Below are positions 1 to 11,302 of a stretch of DNA of 64,000 bases, in pieces. The stretch lies in NCBI GenBank assembly GCA_022494885.1, contig JAGVSM010003451.1, positions 1 to 64,000 on the forward strand, read 5' to 3'. The stretch is from Micrasema longulum (taxonomy: Eukaryota > Arthropoda > Insecta > Trichoptera > Brachycentridae). Each line of letters starts with the position of its first letter. The first letter of the stretch is position 1. The notes beneath the pieces are model-generated. The model made no database searches. It was not told the origin of the DNA and worked only from the letters and a program-made list of their open reading frames with translations. Position numbers and translations under genes: made by a program.

Positions 1-317
1 TTGTAGATGGGATTCGCTCTTTAATTTCATAAAAATCGACAGTAAAAAGATATATTAGATCGATTTTCTTTATAATTTATAATGTTTTCCTTTTTTGCTT
101 TTTCATATTTATGTATTTGTTTCGTAAATATTTTTGGTTGCTTATGTGTATTTACCTACTTGTTACTGTTGTTATAGTAATGCAATTTTATTATTTTTTG
201 TTATGAAATAAATACGTATTTTTTTCTCATATTTTTGTTCAATATTTGTTAAAGGCAATTAATGCCATTTATGTAAAAATAAATATATGGATGTTCGAAC
301 GAGAAACAGAAAGGTAA

Positions 318-440
318 ATATCATACAGTGACTAAAGTAGCCACTCAAACCACCCAATGATGAGTCATAACCCTTGTTAATGCCTAGACATCCATTTTGC
401 CTTCTCTATTACGTTTTGTTGTTAAATGCTAACATTGAAA
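318..440 (+). repeat. G-family interspersed repeat, fragment
   Basis: Diverged partial copy of the G repeat described in full at 63408-63755. The shared landmarks are the segment ending in a cacagtg-like stretch, a gccactcaaaccacccaatga block and a cctagacatcc block. No coding capacity is visible. Confidence 0.5.
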
Positions 441-560
441 GATTAAGTTTTATAAAAAAGTGGCCAAAAAACTAAAAAATATATTTATTAATTTTATTCA
501 TACAAATACGTACATATTAATATCTAATAATAACGTATCCAAAGCTCTATGAAGCTACCA

Positions 561-597
<37 letters not shown>

Positions 598-1095
598 TAT
601 AGTTGGATAATTTATACAGCGCCATTTTTTGTGAAAATCATCTCAAGGGCGCTGTACAATAAATAAATATTCCAGCACGTCTTGCAGCTACAGAGCGCAT
701 GGACGGTTGGGAGTCTAGTTCCTCGTTTTCAATTAAGATCAATTTAAAATTATAATAGATAGGAGCAAGATTACAGGACGTCTTGCAGCTACAGAGCGCA
801 TAGACAGTTAGAAATTTTTCACCATTTACGTATTTTAAAAATTGACAAATAAATTAAGTGTATTCATGATATTTAAAAATAATAATAACAGTGTCAATAA
901 TAAAAAGGAGTATGCTTACAACACGTCCTGTAGCTACTAAGCGCATAAACGATTGGAATTCTAGACCCCATTTACAAAATTTTGGTATTTTAAAAAAATA
1001 TATGAAAGCTATATAACCAATCATCGTGCAGCTACAAAGCGCATGGACGAATGGAATTCTAGCAAAGTTAAAATTATTTCAATAAATTTACAAAA
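561..1095 (-). repeat. S repeat, copy 1 (phased 22-bp core units)
   Basis: Inverted counterpart of 23438-24032. On the plus strand it begins with a (TA)n run (about 566-602), then a stem-loop in which agcgcc pairs with gggcgct (about 620-656), then four copies of a 22-bp core, gcagctacagagcgcatgg plus acg, starting at 684, 785, 930 and 1028. The spacings are therefore about 101, 145 and 98 bp. Between cores the DNA is A+T-rich and only partly conserved. The hairpin followed by a microsatellite resembles the 3' end of a LINE or LINE-dependent SINE, so I orient the element on the minus strand. I do not recognise the family. Confidence 0.7.
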
Positions 1096-1857
1096 AAGTG
1101 CTTAGTAGTAAATTTGTCAAGTGTTCATGCCAAGAAGTAAGCAATAAAAAACTAAATAAATAAAACACTGTTTCAACTCCATGGTTAACAAAGGGAGATA
1201 GATGTCCGAGGAGAAGCTTTTGTAGACAGTGGGTAGATACCGTCCACTGGCTGCTTGATAATTTCTGGAAACGCACGTGTGTAGTTATTGGGGGATTATG
1301 CCTATTGTTCCAACGACTTGGTGTCCATTTTGGTCCGTATTATTTCGTTGTATGAGACGCAACATTCCTGTCAATTCTTTTTTACATGAATATAACACAA
1401 GCGGTATAGGCGATTTGATTCTTATTTTGAATGTTATTAGAGAGGCGTTTGGGGAAATATTATGTATTTATCCAATAAATGTTAGTACACACCTTTTAGA
1501 AGCAATGTTGTAATTTTTTAATTATGGGTGTAGTGTTCTAAATAGCGAAATTAAGGTACTTTCGTGTCAAAAGCTGATGCATAATCGGTTTAAATGGATT
1601 CATATAAAATTTTATTATTTTAAGGTTACAGGCGCACTACTTTTTTAAAGTTTCTATTGTTTACTATTTGTCACATATTTTGGTAAAAATAAAGAATAAA
1701 ACAATGCTATTAAATAAATAGGCTTCTTTTTTCCACTGTTTGTCTAAAACATGACTACACTACTACACACTAACGATTTATAAACATTAACTTATTGTTT
1801 TCTAACATATAATAACTTATTTTCAAATTAATTATAATATTATAAGCTACGGTTGAA
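1096..1857. other. No recognised feature
   Basis: A+T-rich DNA. A 78-codon open frame lies at 1277-1513 (plus), but it has no motif I recognise and no sign of splicing or regulation, so it is left uncalled. Confidence 0.4.
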
Positions 1858-2215
1858 GAGGAACTATATTTCACGCCCAGCCCGTACGTTGGCTGATCGT
1901 GCCCATCCTGTGTTGAGTTGGGAAACAACATAATGAAAAGTTGAAGCACGTGCATAATTAAATAATATCAAAAACAAAAAATTATTACTATTACACAAAC
2001 AAACATACGAGTATTTATGTAGGGATATCAAAGGCCATCTGAACAACACGCTTAATAATATATATCTCTATGCAATATCTCGCAGCAGTCTCCTGCAATG
2101 CTCTCTTCCTTTAGACAAAATCCAGACTTGTACAGTCTTTCTGAAAATGGCTTTCGTTTTGGAGAACTTAATATGTTCCTCCGGGATATTGAATACTCTT
2201 GAAGCCACAAAAGAG
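1858..2215 (-). pseudogene. LINE 3' end (jockey/CR1-like tail), copy 1
   Basis: On the minus strand the frame near 2215-2070 reads FVASRVFNIPEEHIKFSKTK and continues into a basic tail. This has the shape of the last residues of non-LTR retrotransposon polymerases: an aromatic, PRxFN-like block followed by amphipathic residues. A second, diverged copy at 7268-7405 keeps the same frame with mostly conservative changes (FVAPRVFNVLDEHIKFSKTK). Conservation of this frame between copies supports a real coding relic. The remainder down to 1858 is shared 3' UTR. The clade assignment is uncertain. Confidence 0.5.
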
Positions 2216-3415
2216 AAATTCCTTTGAGCAAACATTGTACGTGTTTTATTAAATAATACAAATTACAGGAAAACTTCGTATAAGCATTCTGCTAGGATCT
2301 ATTCTTGCAGCTGCATGACCAGAAATGTGTCAATGTCTGAAAAAAATTGGCTAATTGGAACAATGTCTCGGATGGAAAAAGGGGGGGACATCCATATGGG
2401 ATATATGTTTTAAAAAATAATAGAAAACGTGGGTAGAGGATTACAAAACAATAGATAATAATGCCTGTCACAAATGCCTTTACCAATCGTCGGTACGGTA
2501 CAAAGTAAAATATTTATTTAAGAGATTTGGAATCACAGAGACTCTAGTTAAAAATATCAATATGTACAATCATTCCTCACCCTGTGTATAGTGGTTATTA
2601 TATTGGATGTTAAAATAAGTTGTGTTCGTTTTTTTCCAAATTATGAGACTCACACAAATAAAATACTACAAGTTAGTCAATAATGTATTCCCTTTCTTTA
2701 TTATACAGAAAATTAGTCAATAATTTAAAGCATCCTTGCCGCACACTGCGCATTTGCGTAGGGATATATATATTTATCAAGAGCAGCGTTGGCAGTTTTA
2801 TTACCTTGTTTGAACGCGAACAGAAGGACGTATTCAAAATGATGACTTTTGTCTACTTGGCATTCTAGTTTAAAGGCTTGTAATCAAATAATATGAAAAT
2901 ATTGATTGAATTTTTGGATATCCTCATTACTTTTTACTATATTTTTATTTGAATATGTTTTTTACTATATGTTCCGATTATTTTTTTATTAATATATTTC
3001 AGTTTGCTTTTCTTTTTCCTACGTATTTAACAACGTTTTTTGCTTTACGTAAATATCTTTTTTACCATAACTTTTACTTTGTTTTTACTATGTATTTTAC
3101 AGTTTTTAAATATGTATTTTGTCATGTCTTTAATTAAATATTTCACTGTGTTTTTTGAGTCTATTTTTTCAAAAGTATCATGCCTTTATTTTTTTTACGT
3201 ATTGATTACTGTTTTTGAACGGGGAAAGTAACCCTAGTAAGACAGTCAAAGCATTTTTGTATAAATGAATAATTTTATGTCCATGATATGATAACAATGA
3301 ATAAATAAATAAATTCTGTAACGTAAAAAAACGTTAAGCAATTTATTTACATTACTATATAGAGTGTTCACAAACAAAACGAAACGCGTCACATATATTT
3401 TTAAAATATAAAAGT
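2216..3415. other. No recognised feature
   Basis: A+T-rich sequence with low-complexity T-rich runs (2930-3200). Short frames occur but none shows a recognisable domain. Confidence 0.4.
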
Positions 3416-3610
3416 GGAAATAAATCCAGTAAAGGTGTATTATTTTTATTTTTGATTAGCTGACCCGACAAACGTTGTCCTGCCCGAACGTTGGCAAAAT
3501 TATTTTCGTTGATGAGCAGGTACCTAGGTACCTACTGTTTGTGATTGAATTCCAAAACATAATAATTATTTTTGCAAACGTCAAACTCCGGTCGTCTCAC
3601 TAACAAAGGG
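3416..3610 (+). repeat. T-family repeat, left part, interrupted by a LINE
   Basis: Contains a ctgacccgacaaacgttgtc block and a ggtacctaggtacc block, then gtcaaactccggtcgtctcac. The same order is found contiguous at 39290-39510, followed there by the right-hand part that lies here at 4446-4750. The split is explained by insertion of the LINE at 3611-4445. Confidence 0.6.
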
Positions 3611-4445
3611 GTGTACTTATTTATTTATTTTGTTCATTAACGCCCAAAAGGCATTTACAAAAAATAAAAATGAAATACATGCTAACATACTAAATAATAA
3701 ACAGAATGTACAGAAAAAAAAAGTGAAATTACTTAAAAAGGAAACGATAAAAAGTTTTACAAAGTAAAAACAAAAAAAAACAATAATAAAAAAGGTATGC
3801 AAGAAAAAACAGTAAGCATATAAACAAAAAATGCAAAGATATAAGCTTATGGAATAAATTCTGTAAAGCAAAAAATAAACAAAGTGTTACGGTAAGCAAG
3901 AAAGACATTTTTAAGTTAAATTAATAAACAAGCAAGCATATATTATCACAAAAAAAATAAGAAATAAAAATATGTATATATGAAATGCGTATTTGCCAAT
4001 ACTACAATGCAATTTAATATATTAGTGAAATATAAAAAACAAGTATAAGGTAATAAAAATAAACAATTAAGTTTTTTTTTTTAATTTATGGAATTGAATT
4101 GTCAATAATAGTTTGACGAGCAGTTACAAATAAACTTGATATTGTGGACTTATAAGATGGTATAGAATTGGACAGAATGTCTGCAGCCGTTCCATAAGTG
4201 TTACCTAACCTATGCAGTATCGGTATCAATGAATTGTTTTGCTGGTTGGAAGAAGTACTGGAACAATGAAACAATAAAGTACTCCTAGTGTTGACAGCAG
4301 GTACTCTAAAATTAATCAATTCAAGTATTTTTGGTGTGTCAAAAAGAGAATTTACAATTTTATACAGTACAATGAGATCATTAATAGTTCTTCTTTCAGA
4401 AAGTGTTGTTAGGTTAAGCAGTGTTAATAAATAGACATAATTCAC
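3611..4445 (-). pseudogene. 5'-truncated LINE (jockey/CR1-like), C-terminus and 3' UTR
   Basis: Minus-strand frame 4445-4086 (119 codons) reads like the end of a LINE polymerase: TTLSERRTINDLIVLYKIVN, then LFDTPKILELINFRVPAVNT, then HRLGNTY and DILSNSIPSYKSTISS. The 3' UTR runs down to 3611 and ends in a stem-loop (gccttttgggc region) followed by an (AAAT)n tail. Upstream parts of the polymerase are missing, the usual outcome of incomplete reverse transcription. It interrupts the T repeat (3416-3610 and 4446-4750). Confidence 0.75.
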
Positions 4446-4750
4446 ATTTCGTATTGGAATGTTTAGTTTGTAGTTTATATATCGTAGAAATTTATGTCGG
4501 AATACAATTTTTAAAAATGTTTTGAAATTAATAATATTTAAGTGTTACCAAAAATCCAATAAAAAGAAATAAATGGGTAGAAATTACAAGGAATTAAAGG
4601 AAAGAATCTGATTGAGATCCACAAAAAACAAATGCTGTTTGTAAACATTCAAAAACAAACTTTTTCATCTACAAAAAAACAACATCTTTCCATTTTTTTG
4701 CAAATTCATTGTCCTCTAATGCAACCCTGGTATATTGATGAATAAAAATT
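4446..4750 (+). repeat. T-family repeat, right part
   Basis: Matches 39560-39740: the same ccaaaaatccaataaa block, a gaatctgattgagatcca block, a caacatcttt block and an atgcaaccctggta block occur in the same order. Together with 3416-3610 it forms one element split by a LINE. Confidence 0.6.
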
Positions 4751-4852
4751 AAATGTATGCTTCTAACTTATTTTTTACGGGTTCAATTGAAAATTTTAAT
4801 ATCTACAAACACTCACAGCGCAAGGATCAATATTAATAACAAACGGCTAAAA

Positions 4853-5100
4853 GGATCTACGAAGCGAAAGTTGATAAATGCAGAAAACGAAGACGACCGA
4901 GAAAGACATGGCACGATCAAGTCTATCAAATACTTGAAGATGGATATGTCGAGAGCAGGAATAGTCGGTGTGCGTAAGTGAGAAGATTTATGAATGTAGA
5001 GGAAGCGAGATATGTTTGCAAAGACAGAGTGATATGGCGTTGTATCTTCTCTGCCTATCCCTACGGGGGAACGGCAAGATGGTTTGTTTGAGTAGATAAA
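4853..5100 (+). pseudogene. RTE-like LINE, 3' fragment
   Basis: Plus-strand frames encode the extreme C-terminus of an RTE-like polymerase: KRIYEAKVDKCRKRRRPRKT, then a frameshift, then VEEARYVCKDRVIWRCIFSA followed by YPYGGT. The same tail recurs at 12470-12690 and, reversed, at 29757, 36570, 53615 and 59075. The element ends shortly after the tail. Frameshifts show it is dead. Confidence 0.75.
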
Positions 5101-5584
5101 CATTTTTTTTGTAAGTTATTTTGCAACCCCTGCATTTAAATTTTCCTCTGCCTGCTTTGCAAGTCAGTACGCGAGCCCCACCCTGGATTTGAACCCAAAT
5201 CTTTTGCATTCCAAGCACAACCCCCTTCTCGCTTAGCCGACATGGGACGTGACGTCATCAAACGATTGAACTAACGTTAAGGAAACATGCCTGACACCAT
5301 TTTGTAAATAAACATTATTTGTTTTTACAGATATTTCAACAGAGAAGGAGAACTTTTGTAAAGACGTAATGTAGGAATCTAGACATTTATTATTTCAATT
5401 TTTTAGCACTAAAATGTACGCTTGGTAAAATCTACTATCGTCAATATTATAATTAATATACGATACTGGTAAAATTGTGTAAGTGACAAAATTTGAGCAA
5501 ATATGTTAAAAATGCAGTTATGCGTCATTATTCGAGTTTTATCAACTGATTTAATCATAGAAATCCTCCAAACCTTCGTTTTAT

Positions 5585-5628
5585 TGGATTTTTATTTGAG
5601 ATAAAATTTTATCTCAAATAAAAATCCA
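5585..5628. repeat. Perfect 44-bp palindrome
   Basis: Two 22-base arms meet with no spacer: tggatttttatttgagataa plus aa, followed by its exact reverse complement. Such a perfect palindrome can extrude as a cruciform. Nothing around it identifies an element. Confidence 0.9.
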
Positions 5629-5869
5629 CTTGATATTTTTTTTTTAAATCTTATACATTGAAAAAATTTAAAGAAACTTAGATGATTTCATAAAAAAAGA
5701 GAAGAAAAAAAAGGTTAAAGTTTTTTTTTTATGTTTGAAGCACTTACTTTGTGGAACATTATTATTTAATATATTAAAATTAAATAAAATCACTTTTTTC
5801 AAATAAAATCAAATCATCTGATAGAAAATAATCATAACTTCAATAAAGACACTGGATTAAAAGTACTTC

Positions 5870-6050
5870 ATGTTGAAAATAAAATATTAAATTTAGACAA
5901 CTTCGAAATCTTAGAAATTAAAAAAGCGATTCATAATAAGAAAACAATAATTAATAACCAAATAAACAATATTTATTTTAGTCCTCTCCTGGCTTACTTC
6001 GAAAATAATGATATCAGATTACCACCCGTGTAAGAAAAAAAACACTTGAT
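5870..6050 (+). pseudogene. Possible Penelope-like C-terminal fragment
   Basis: The plus frame reads ILNLDNFEILEIKKAIHNKK, then INNQINNIYFSPLLAYF. The run resembles the end of GIY-YIG endonuclease domains of Penelope-like elements (an NF.ILE block followed by an INxQ and SPLL block). About 100 bases further on (near 6120-6170) lies a degenerate hammerhead-like core, gaaaccggtc. The call rests on pattern only and could be another retroelement tail. Confidence 0.3.
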
Positions 6051-6449
6051 TTATTGGGTCCAGGTGTAGTATTTAGTGAACATGATAGAAATAAAATAAA
6101 AAGGAATCAATTCATTAGTTACCTAAACCTTGACAGAGAAGCTTGTTTGCTTTGAAACCGGTCGGTGAAAAATAAAAATTAGTGGTTAAAAACAAAGTAG
6201 TTTTATTTATTTTATTTTATTAAAATCAAATCAATTTTTATAATTTGACAACCAACTAGTTTCGGCAATACTATGCCAATGAGTTTTTTTTTTATTTTAG
6301 ATCTAAATTGTTGCAATACAAAGGAAAAACATTTTTGAGAAGAGAATATGGAACTCGAGGCATTACAGTGCGTACGACTTGTCATTGGAAAATTTGGTTT
6401 GACTTTTCTCGTTTGTGGTGTGAATTGTGACAAACATTTTTCAAGTATT

Positions 6450-6610
6450 ATTGATTGGAAGCATAAATGGCTGGCTCGTTATTGTCAAATCATAAGCCCT
6501 ATAAATGCCTAGACTTCCATATTCCCTTCTCTGAAAAGTTTTCTACTCCCTAGGGAGAAAATCCAGCCTCTCTACAAGCATTTGGGCATACTGAAAACAT
6601 TGTTATTTAT
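6450..6610 (+). repeat. G-family repeat, partial
   Basis: Carries the tcataagccctataaatgcc and tagacttccatattcccttc blocks and the ctccctagggag / aaatccagcc block of the G repeat. Confidence 0.6.
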
Positions 6611-7085
6611 TTTATATTAATTTTTAAACTTGCTAAACACAAGAATCTGACTTTTTTGGCAAGTTCAACCTGAATTATTCTTGTTTTTTTATCTGTGTTT
6701 TGATGTTAAATAATGCTTTTATTTTTTTTAAATCATCTCTAAAATATGTGGAAAAAACTAATGTTAAGTAAAACAATGCGAAAAAACAAAATTGATATTC
6801 TTCAGTTATACAGTTGACAATACATCAAGAGGTTTTTGCTAATTAATTATTGCTAAAAACAATATCTTCCAGCCAACCAAAAAAACAGACTAGTCAAAAA
6901 AAAATTCGTACCAAAAAAAAACAATGAAAATAATATCTGAAATACTCACAATTAAATAAGCATTCCAAAGTTTATCTGGCTGATTAAATTTAGAAGTGGT
7001 CACCTTTAATCATTAATTATTTAACCTTAGGATAAATCAATAATTTTTTTCTTGACATTTTTTTTTAAATTAATTTATTTGTTCA
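6611..7085. other. No recognised feature
   Basis: A+T-rich sequence with poly-A and poly-T runs and no recognisable domain or repeat. Confidence 0.4.
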
Positions 7086-7405
7086 AACAAAGACACATAT
7101 ATTACAAAAAAAAAACATATACCTTACGCTATAAAACCAAGAGCCCTGTTTTGAGTTGGAATAAAACATAATGGAAAGTTGAAGCATGTACATTATTAAA
7201 TAATAGCAAAAATAAAAATTAAAAATAATTAAATAAATATAATATATATTTCAATAAACATCTAAATATATCTCGCAGCAGTCTCTTGCAATGGTCTCTT
7301 CCCTTAGACAAAATTTAAATTTGTACACCTCTCCTGAAAATGGCTTTCGTTTTGGAGAACTTAATATGTTCATCCAGGACATTGAACACCCTTGGGGCAA
7401 CAAAA
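7086..7405 (-). pseudogene. LINE 3' end (jockey/CR1-like tail), copy 2
   Basis: Second copy of the element at 1858-2215. The minus frame FVAPRVFNVLDEHIKFSKTK is kept, with one internal stop later in the tail. The 3' UTR is shared, including a cattatgttttatt-like stretch near 7165. Confidence 0.5.
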
Positions 7406-8329
7406 TATATTTTTTGTATTAGAGATAGGCGTTTCGATTATTTAAAAGCAGTAACAATTGCTTATTTTCAAATGAAACTTTTTTTTAAGTTTTTAAATAA
7501 CAATTTTGAACAGCGAGGGCAAAAAAATAGGAACCAGCAGCGGTTGCAACAGCTTCACAAAAATAAACTAAACTGTCACTCGTAACAAAAAACTGATCTG
7601 GATACGTGAAATTGTTTTTGTATTGTTTGAGGAGTCAAGGTTGCATGGAATGAAAATCTGCTATCCTGGAGGGAGGGGTAGTCTCAGATTTCGGAAGACC
7701 CTTCCTTTAAAATGGTTGTTCGCTTATGACCGTGACTCCCTAAACTTTAAAAAAAACTGGCGACCCTGGAGGGGGGAGAAGGATGGCACACGCTGCTTTA
7801 AACTGTCATTTTTTAAACACATTTGATTTGTCATTTAATAATATACTGACAAGTTTCTTTACAGTTACATTTAAATTTTTATGTGAAACTGTTTCAGCTT
7901 TTTTGAAAGAATGACTGTTTAATTTTTTTTACCACCTCTTGAATTTATTTTTCAAGCGGATCAAGAACTCTTCAGTATGTGAAATCAGAGCCTCAGACGA
8001 GTGTTTTCGGCGAGATGGCTATTCTTAATTTAAAATCCTGGGAAAAGAAATCAAATGTCCATTACTATAATAAATCGATAGCAAAATAAAAAATTACGTA
8101 CATATAATCCAAAAGGTTGATTTAACATAACCCTACTCGATTACTGAGGTAAAGTAAATGACCTTATTCCAGTCTAGTTAAGCTTGTGAAAAATCTCTAG
8201 ATTCCTATAAATAACAAACCTTCGTAGGTCATACTATTAAAACTGACTTACGTCACAGGGTTCTATGCGATTAAAAAAATCTATGAGGCAAATTTTTTTT
8301 CGTAATAACAATAATGTTTGGCTGTTTTA
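7406..8329. other. No recognised feature
   Basis: Mixed A+T-rich sequence. Frames at 7340-7585 and 7623-7826 (plus) have no recognisable motif; the first overlaps the reverse of the LINE tail. Confidence 0.35.
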
Positions 8330-8696
8330 AATAGCGCCATTTTTGTAAAAAATCACCTCAAGGGCGCTTTACAATTGTATAACTTAACTTACATTCTAAC
8401 TAAACTAAAGTGATATATTATATTTCCAGATTTAAAATTGAGGGCATGATAGTCGAAAGAAGTGGGATTTTAGTTGGGATCTGAACTGACTGGGACTGTC
8501 GATGATTCGTAAGTTCGAAGGCAATTGGTTCCGGGCAGAAGGGCCGGCGGCGGCAAAAGCACGATCTCCAAATCTAGTGTTTGGGGAGCGCCGGATTTCG
8601 ACAAGTTTTCCTCTTCCTGAATCAAATGCTGACCTACGAGTAAATTTTCTTTGACATGTATTTTTCCTAATACAAAGGTCCGATAGGTATTTTATT
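8330..8696 (-). pseudogene. L2-like LINE, C-terminal part and 3' end
   Basis: The minus frame carries the hallmark end of L2/CR1-group polymerases: RRSPNTRFGDRAFAAAGPSA, RNQLPSNLRIIDSPSQFRSQ, LKSHFF. The 3' UTR ends in a stem-loop, agcgcccttgagg pairing with ggcgct (8330-8372). The same stem-loop is found at the ends of the S repeat (620-656, 23965-24003) and near 34935. The upstream part of the same element continues at 8896-9330, beyond an inserted SINE. Confidence 0.8.
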
Positions 8697-8895
8697 TATG
8701 GCGGCCTCCGTGGTGTAGTGGTCGAGACGCTTGACTCACGCACGGAAGGTTCCGGGTTCGATTCCCAGTGAGAACACAAAAATTAAAAATGTGATTTTTC
8801 TCAAGCCTGGTTGTTCTGTAATGTAATTCAACACTGTAATTGGGCCTCCTGGCCTGTTGTGGTGCAAAAAAAAAAATGAAATGAAATGAAATTTT
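8697..8895 (+). mobile_element. tRNA-Val-derived SINE
   Basis: The head closely follows a tRNA-Val gene: ctccgtggtgtagtggtcga holds the A box, ggttccgggttcgattccc the B box, with cgcacggaagg between. A body of about 110 bp follows and the element ends in A-rich DNA with a short atgaa repeat. It is transcribed, if at all, by RNA polymerase III from the internal boxes. It splits the L2-like LINE. The 5' end of the head no longer pairs with its 3' acceptor side, so it is not a working tRNA. Confidence 0.8.
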
Positions 8896-9330
8896 GGAGC
8901 CATTTCATGAAGGGATTTGAATACTGTCCAGCAAAGCTTGTATTTTACTATCTCTGTGCTTTTTAACCAGTGCAAATTGCGAAGATATTGTGAGATGTGA
9001 GAATATTTTTTACTTCCGTAATAAGCCTTGCTGCTGCATTGAAAACAGATTCAAGTTTATTAGTTTGATATTTTGGGAGATTTGCGTATATTCCATTACA
9101 GTAATCTAGGCGCGAAACGACATAAGCATTTACAAGAGCTTTAGTTGCATCTATAGGAATATTTCTCTACACGGATTTGATCTGTCGAAGATGGAAGAAA
9201 CCAGGACTTACCGTTTTATTGACCTGAGAATTAAGAGAAAGATCTGAATCTTAATATAAATGAACACCCAGTAGTTTAACATTTGTACTAGGGGTAAAAT
9301 CACTATGTAACTGATCTATCAACTGCAAAT
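8896..9330 (-). pseudogene. L2-like LINE, reverse transcriptase thumb region
   Basis: Minus frames, with frameshifts, read FFHLRQIKSV, NIPIDATKALVNAYVVSRLD, YCNGIYANLPKYQTNKLESV and FNAAARLIT. The LxxAFVxSRLDYCNxLxxGLP block is diagnostic of the L2/CR1/Rex group of non-LTR elements. It joins 8330-8696 across the SINE. Confidence 0.85.
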
Positions 9331-9864
9331 GTAACTAATCTCAAAATAAGGTAATGTTTATATGCGTGTTCTCGATAGAATAAATAACTACTCGACAGAT
9401 TTTTGTGTTTTTTTCCAAAATGATGAGCTTTGCGCTGGGTTTGTAAATAGCTCTTGAAATCTTAAATTTAATGCGTCGGAAAAAGTTAGTAGCGTAAATG
9501 CTATATTCATTGACTTACCAGGGTTACATTCGATGATGCATATACTATATATTCAAAAATTGTGACGTTATTTTTCATAATTTAAAAAAAGTTCTAATTT
9601 GAAAGTTTACAAACAACATTCGTTTTTTATGGATCGCAAATAGATTACTTTCTTCAATTTCTTATAAATTCTACCCAATTAAATTGTTTTTTTTCAAAGT
9701 TGGAAATACTAAAATATTATTAACTGACATTTAGAAACATCTTTGAAAAACGTATTTCTACATTAAGTGCACCCCTAAAGGCAAAAAAAGCAGTTTGCAA
9801 ATAATTCTAAATTTTTATATTTTTATATTAAGTTATAGGATTCAATATTAAACAAGTACGTATA
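9331..9864. other. No recognised feature
   Basis: A+T-rich sequence upstream of a P-like MITE, with no motif recognised. Confidence 0.35.
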
Positions 9865-10691
9865 CAAAGAATTAAGAATATTATAGAAGCCTCATACGCG
9901 CGTCAAACAGAAGGCGACTAAACTACTCTTTTCAATTTCAATTAGTTTTGAACCATTAGTTTCTTTGTAGACGTCGTTCGTCGTTAGACGCAATCCCGAT
10001 TTGAATTCAACTATGCCGTTTTGTGTCGTTTTAAAGTATAGAAATGCTGCTAGGATCAAAAAGAAATGGGATGTGATCACATTTTATGTGTAAGTAGCAA
10101 ATGCTTTACTCAAAAATTATATTATTTTTCCACCTGTCAGACTGTCATAGAAAACAAAATGGACTTTTTGTTAGTGTTGCCAGGGTTGTCATTTTTTACG
10201 CTTCTTTTTATTAAAAAGAACATTTGTTTGAATTAATTGAGTGGAATTTTAGCATATTTTTTGCTTATCTAATGAGAGAACTAACAAAAATTTTGCCTCT
10301 CGGATTAAACAAAGCCGTGGTGGGCATTTGACCGACATTATTTTTAAAACATAATTGCATCAAATATTATTTAAGATGACATAAAAATATCGGTTTGATA
10401 TAAAATATTTTTTTCTATAATTTTCAAGTTTAAAGTTCATTAATTCAAATACTTTTATAAAAAGACCCTTTACTTATCTACTCTGTCGTGTCAATCAATG
10501 TTTCAGCGGGCACAATAAAATTTTAGAGAAATTACCAAATTTCGTTGAAATTAAAAAAATCTTACATTTGTGTTATGATTATATTTTTTGCGATCTGGCT
10601 GCGCACGGTGAAAGTAGGGGGATTTTCCGAACACAGTCCGATGTATTCTCATATGATTTTACGCTCTTTCTGGACTATTCTTAATTCTATG
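9865..10691 (+). mobile_element. P-element-like MITE with THAP exon, copy 1
   Basis: An 827-bp element. The left end caaagaattaagaata and the right end tggactattcttaattctat plus g are inverted repeats, and the left one has decayed. It is flanked by a perfect 8-bp direct repeat, tacgtata, at 9857-9864 and 10692-10699. The 8-bp target duplication is the hallmark of the P superfamily. Inside, 142 bp from the left end, is an ATG-initiated THAP-like exon (10013-10089). No transposase core remains, so it must have been mobilised in trans. Related copies are at 21959-22763, 49817-50574 and 56715-56885. Confidence 0.88.
10013..10089 (+). pseudogene. THAP-domain first exon relic (P-like transposase)
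   Basis: The frame MPFCVVLKYRNAARIKKKWD is followed by VITFY and then by a splice-donor-like gtaagt at 10090. The pattern M-P-x-C-x4-C-x-N...FH at a protein's start is typical of the THAP zinc finger that P-element transposases use to bind their ends. Here both metal-binding cysteines of the motif are damaged (C to F, C to Y) relative to the copy at 22104, and His is Tyr. It is a relic. Confidence 0.65.
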
Positions 10692-11300
10692 TACGTATAT
10701 TTACAAATGAAAAGTTACATCATCTTTAATAGCAAAACATAACTGAGTTTAGCTCGTATTTTATAAAAGCAAGATGATCAGTTTTTCGTTGGATGCCATT
10801 CAAAGGACGGAGAAGTATAGCAATATTACTTAGAGGTAAAACCTTGTTATGATAAAACCTCTTTCATACGAGTCTTGCATCCATATAGGCTAAATATGAA
10901 ATATCGAGGATTTCCGCTCGATTAATGTCTTTAGATCTTTTCTTCCTTTAAGCTGTAATACATTCTTAGCTTATAGACTTCATTATTGAGAAATCGTATA
11001 AAGTTAATAAGAGTCAACTTAGTATTGAAAAATAACTAGCCGTTATTATTAGGATTAGCCATCCATTTCGTGTAATAAATTTTACTATCCTGTTCAATTA
11101 TTAATTAATATAACTGCAAGTACTAGAATGAAACAGTCCTTTTAATACAATAAAATTAGCCCAAGACTATTTAATATTAGAAAATTCGGTCTTTTGGGTT
11201 TCACGTAATTGGTCCTTCGGGCCATAGTTGATCAGATTTTCAGATCAGAAATTCTCAAAAACCTAGAATTGTCACCCATCTTTAGGCCTCACAATACATT
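10692..11300. other. No recognised feature
   Basis: Sequence to the right of the MITE target duplication. A+T-rich, nothing recognised. Confidence 0.35.
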
Positions 11301-11302
11301 TT

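Noticed and set aside
1277..1513. 78-codon open frame as a gene
   Set aside because: No recognisable motif and no supporting signals.
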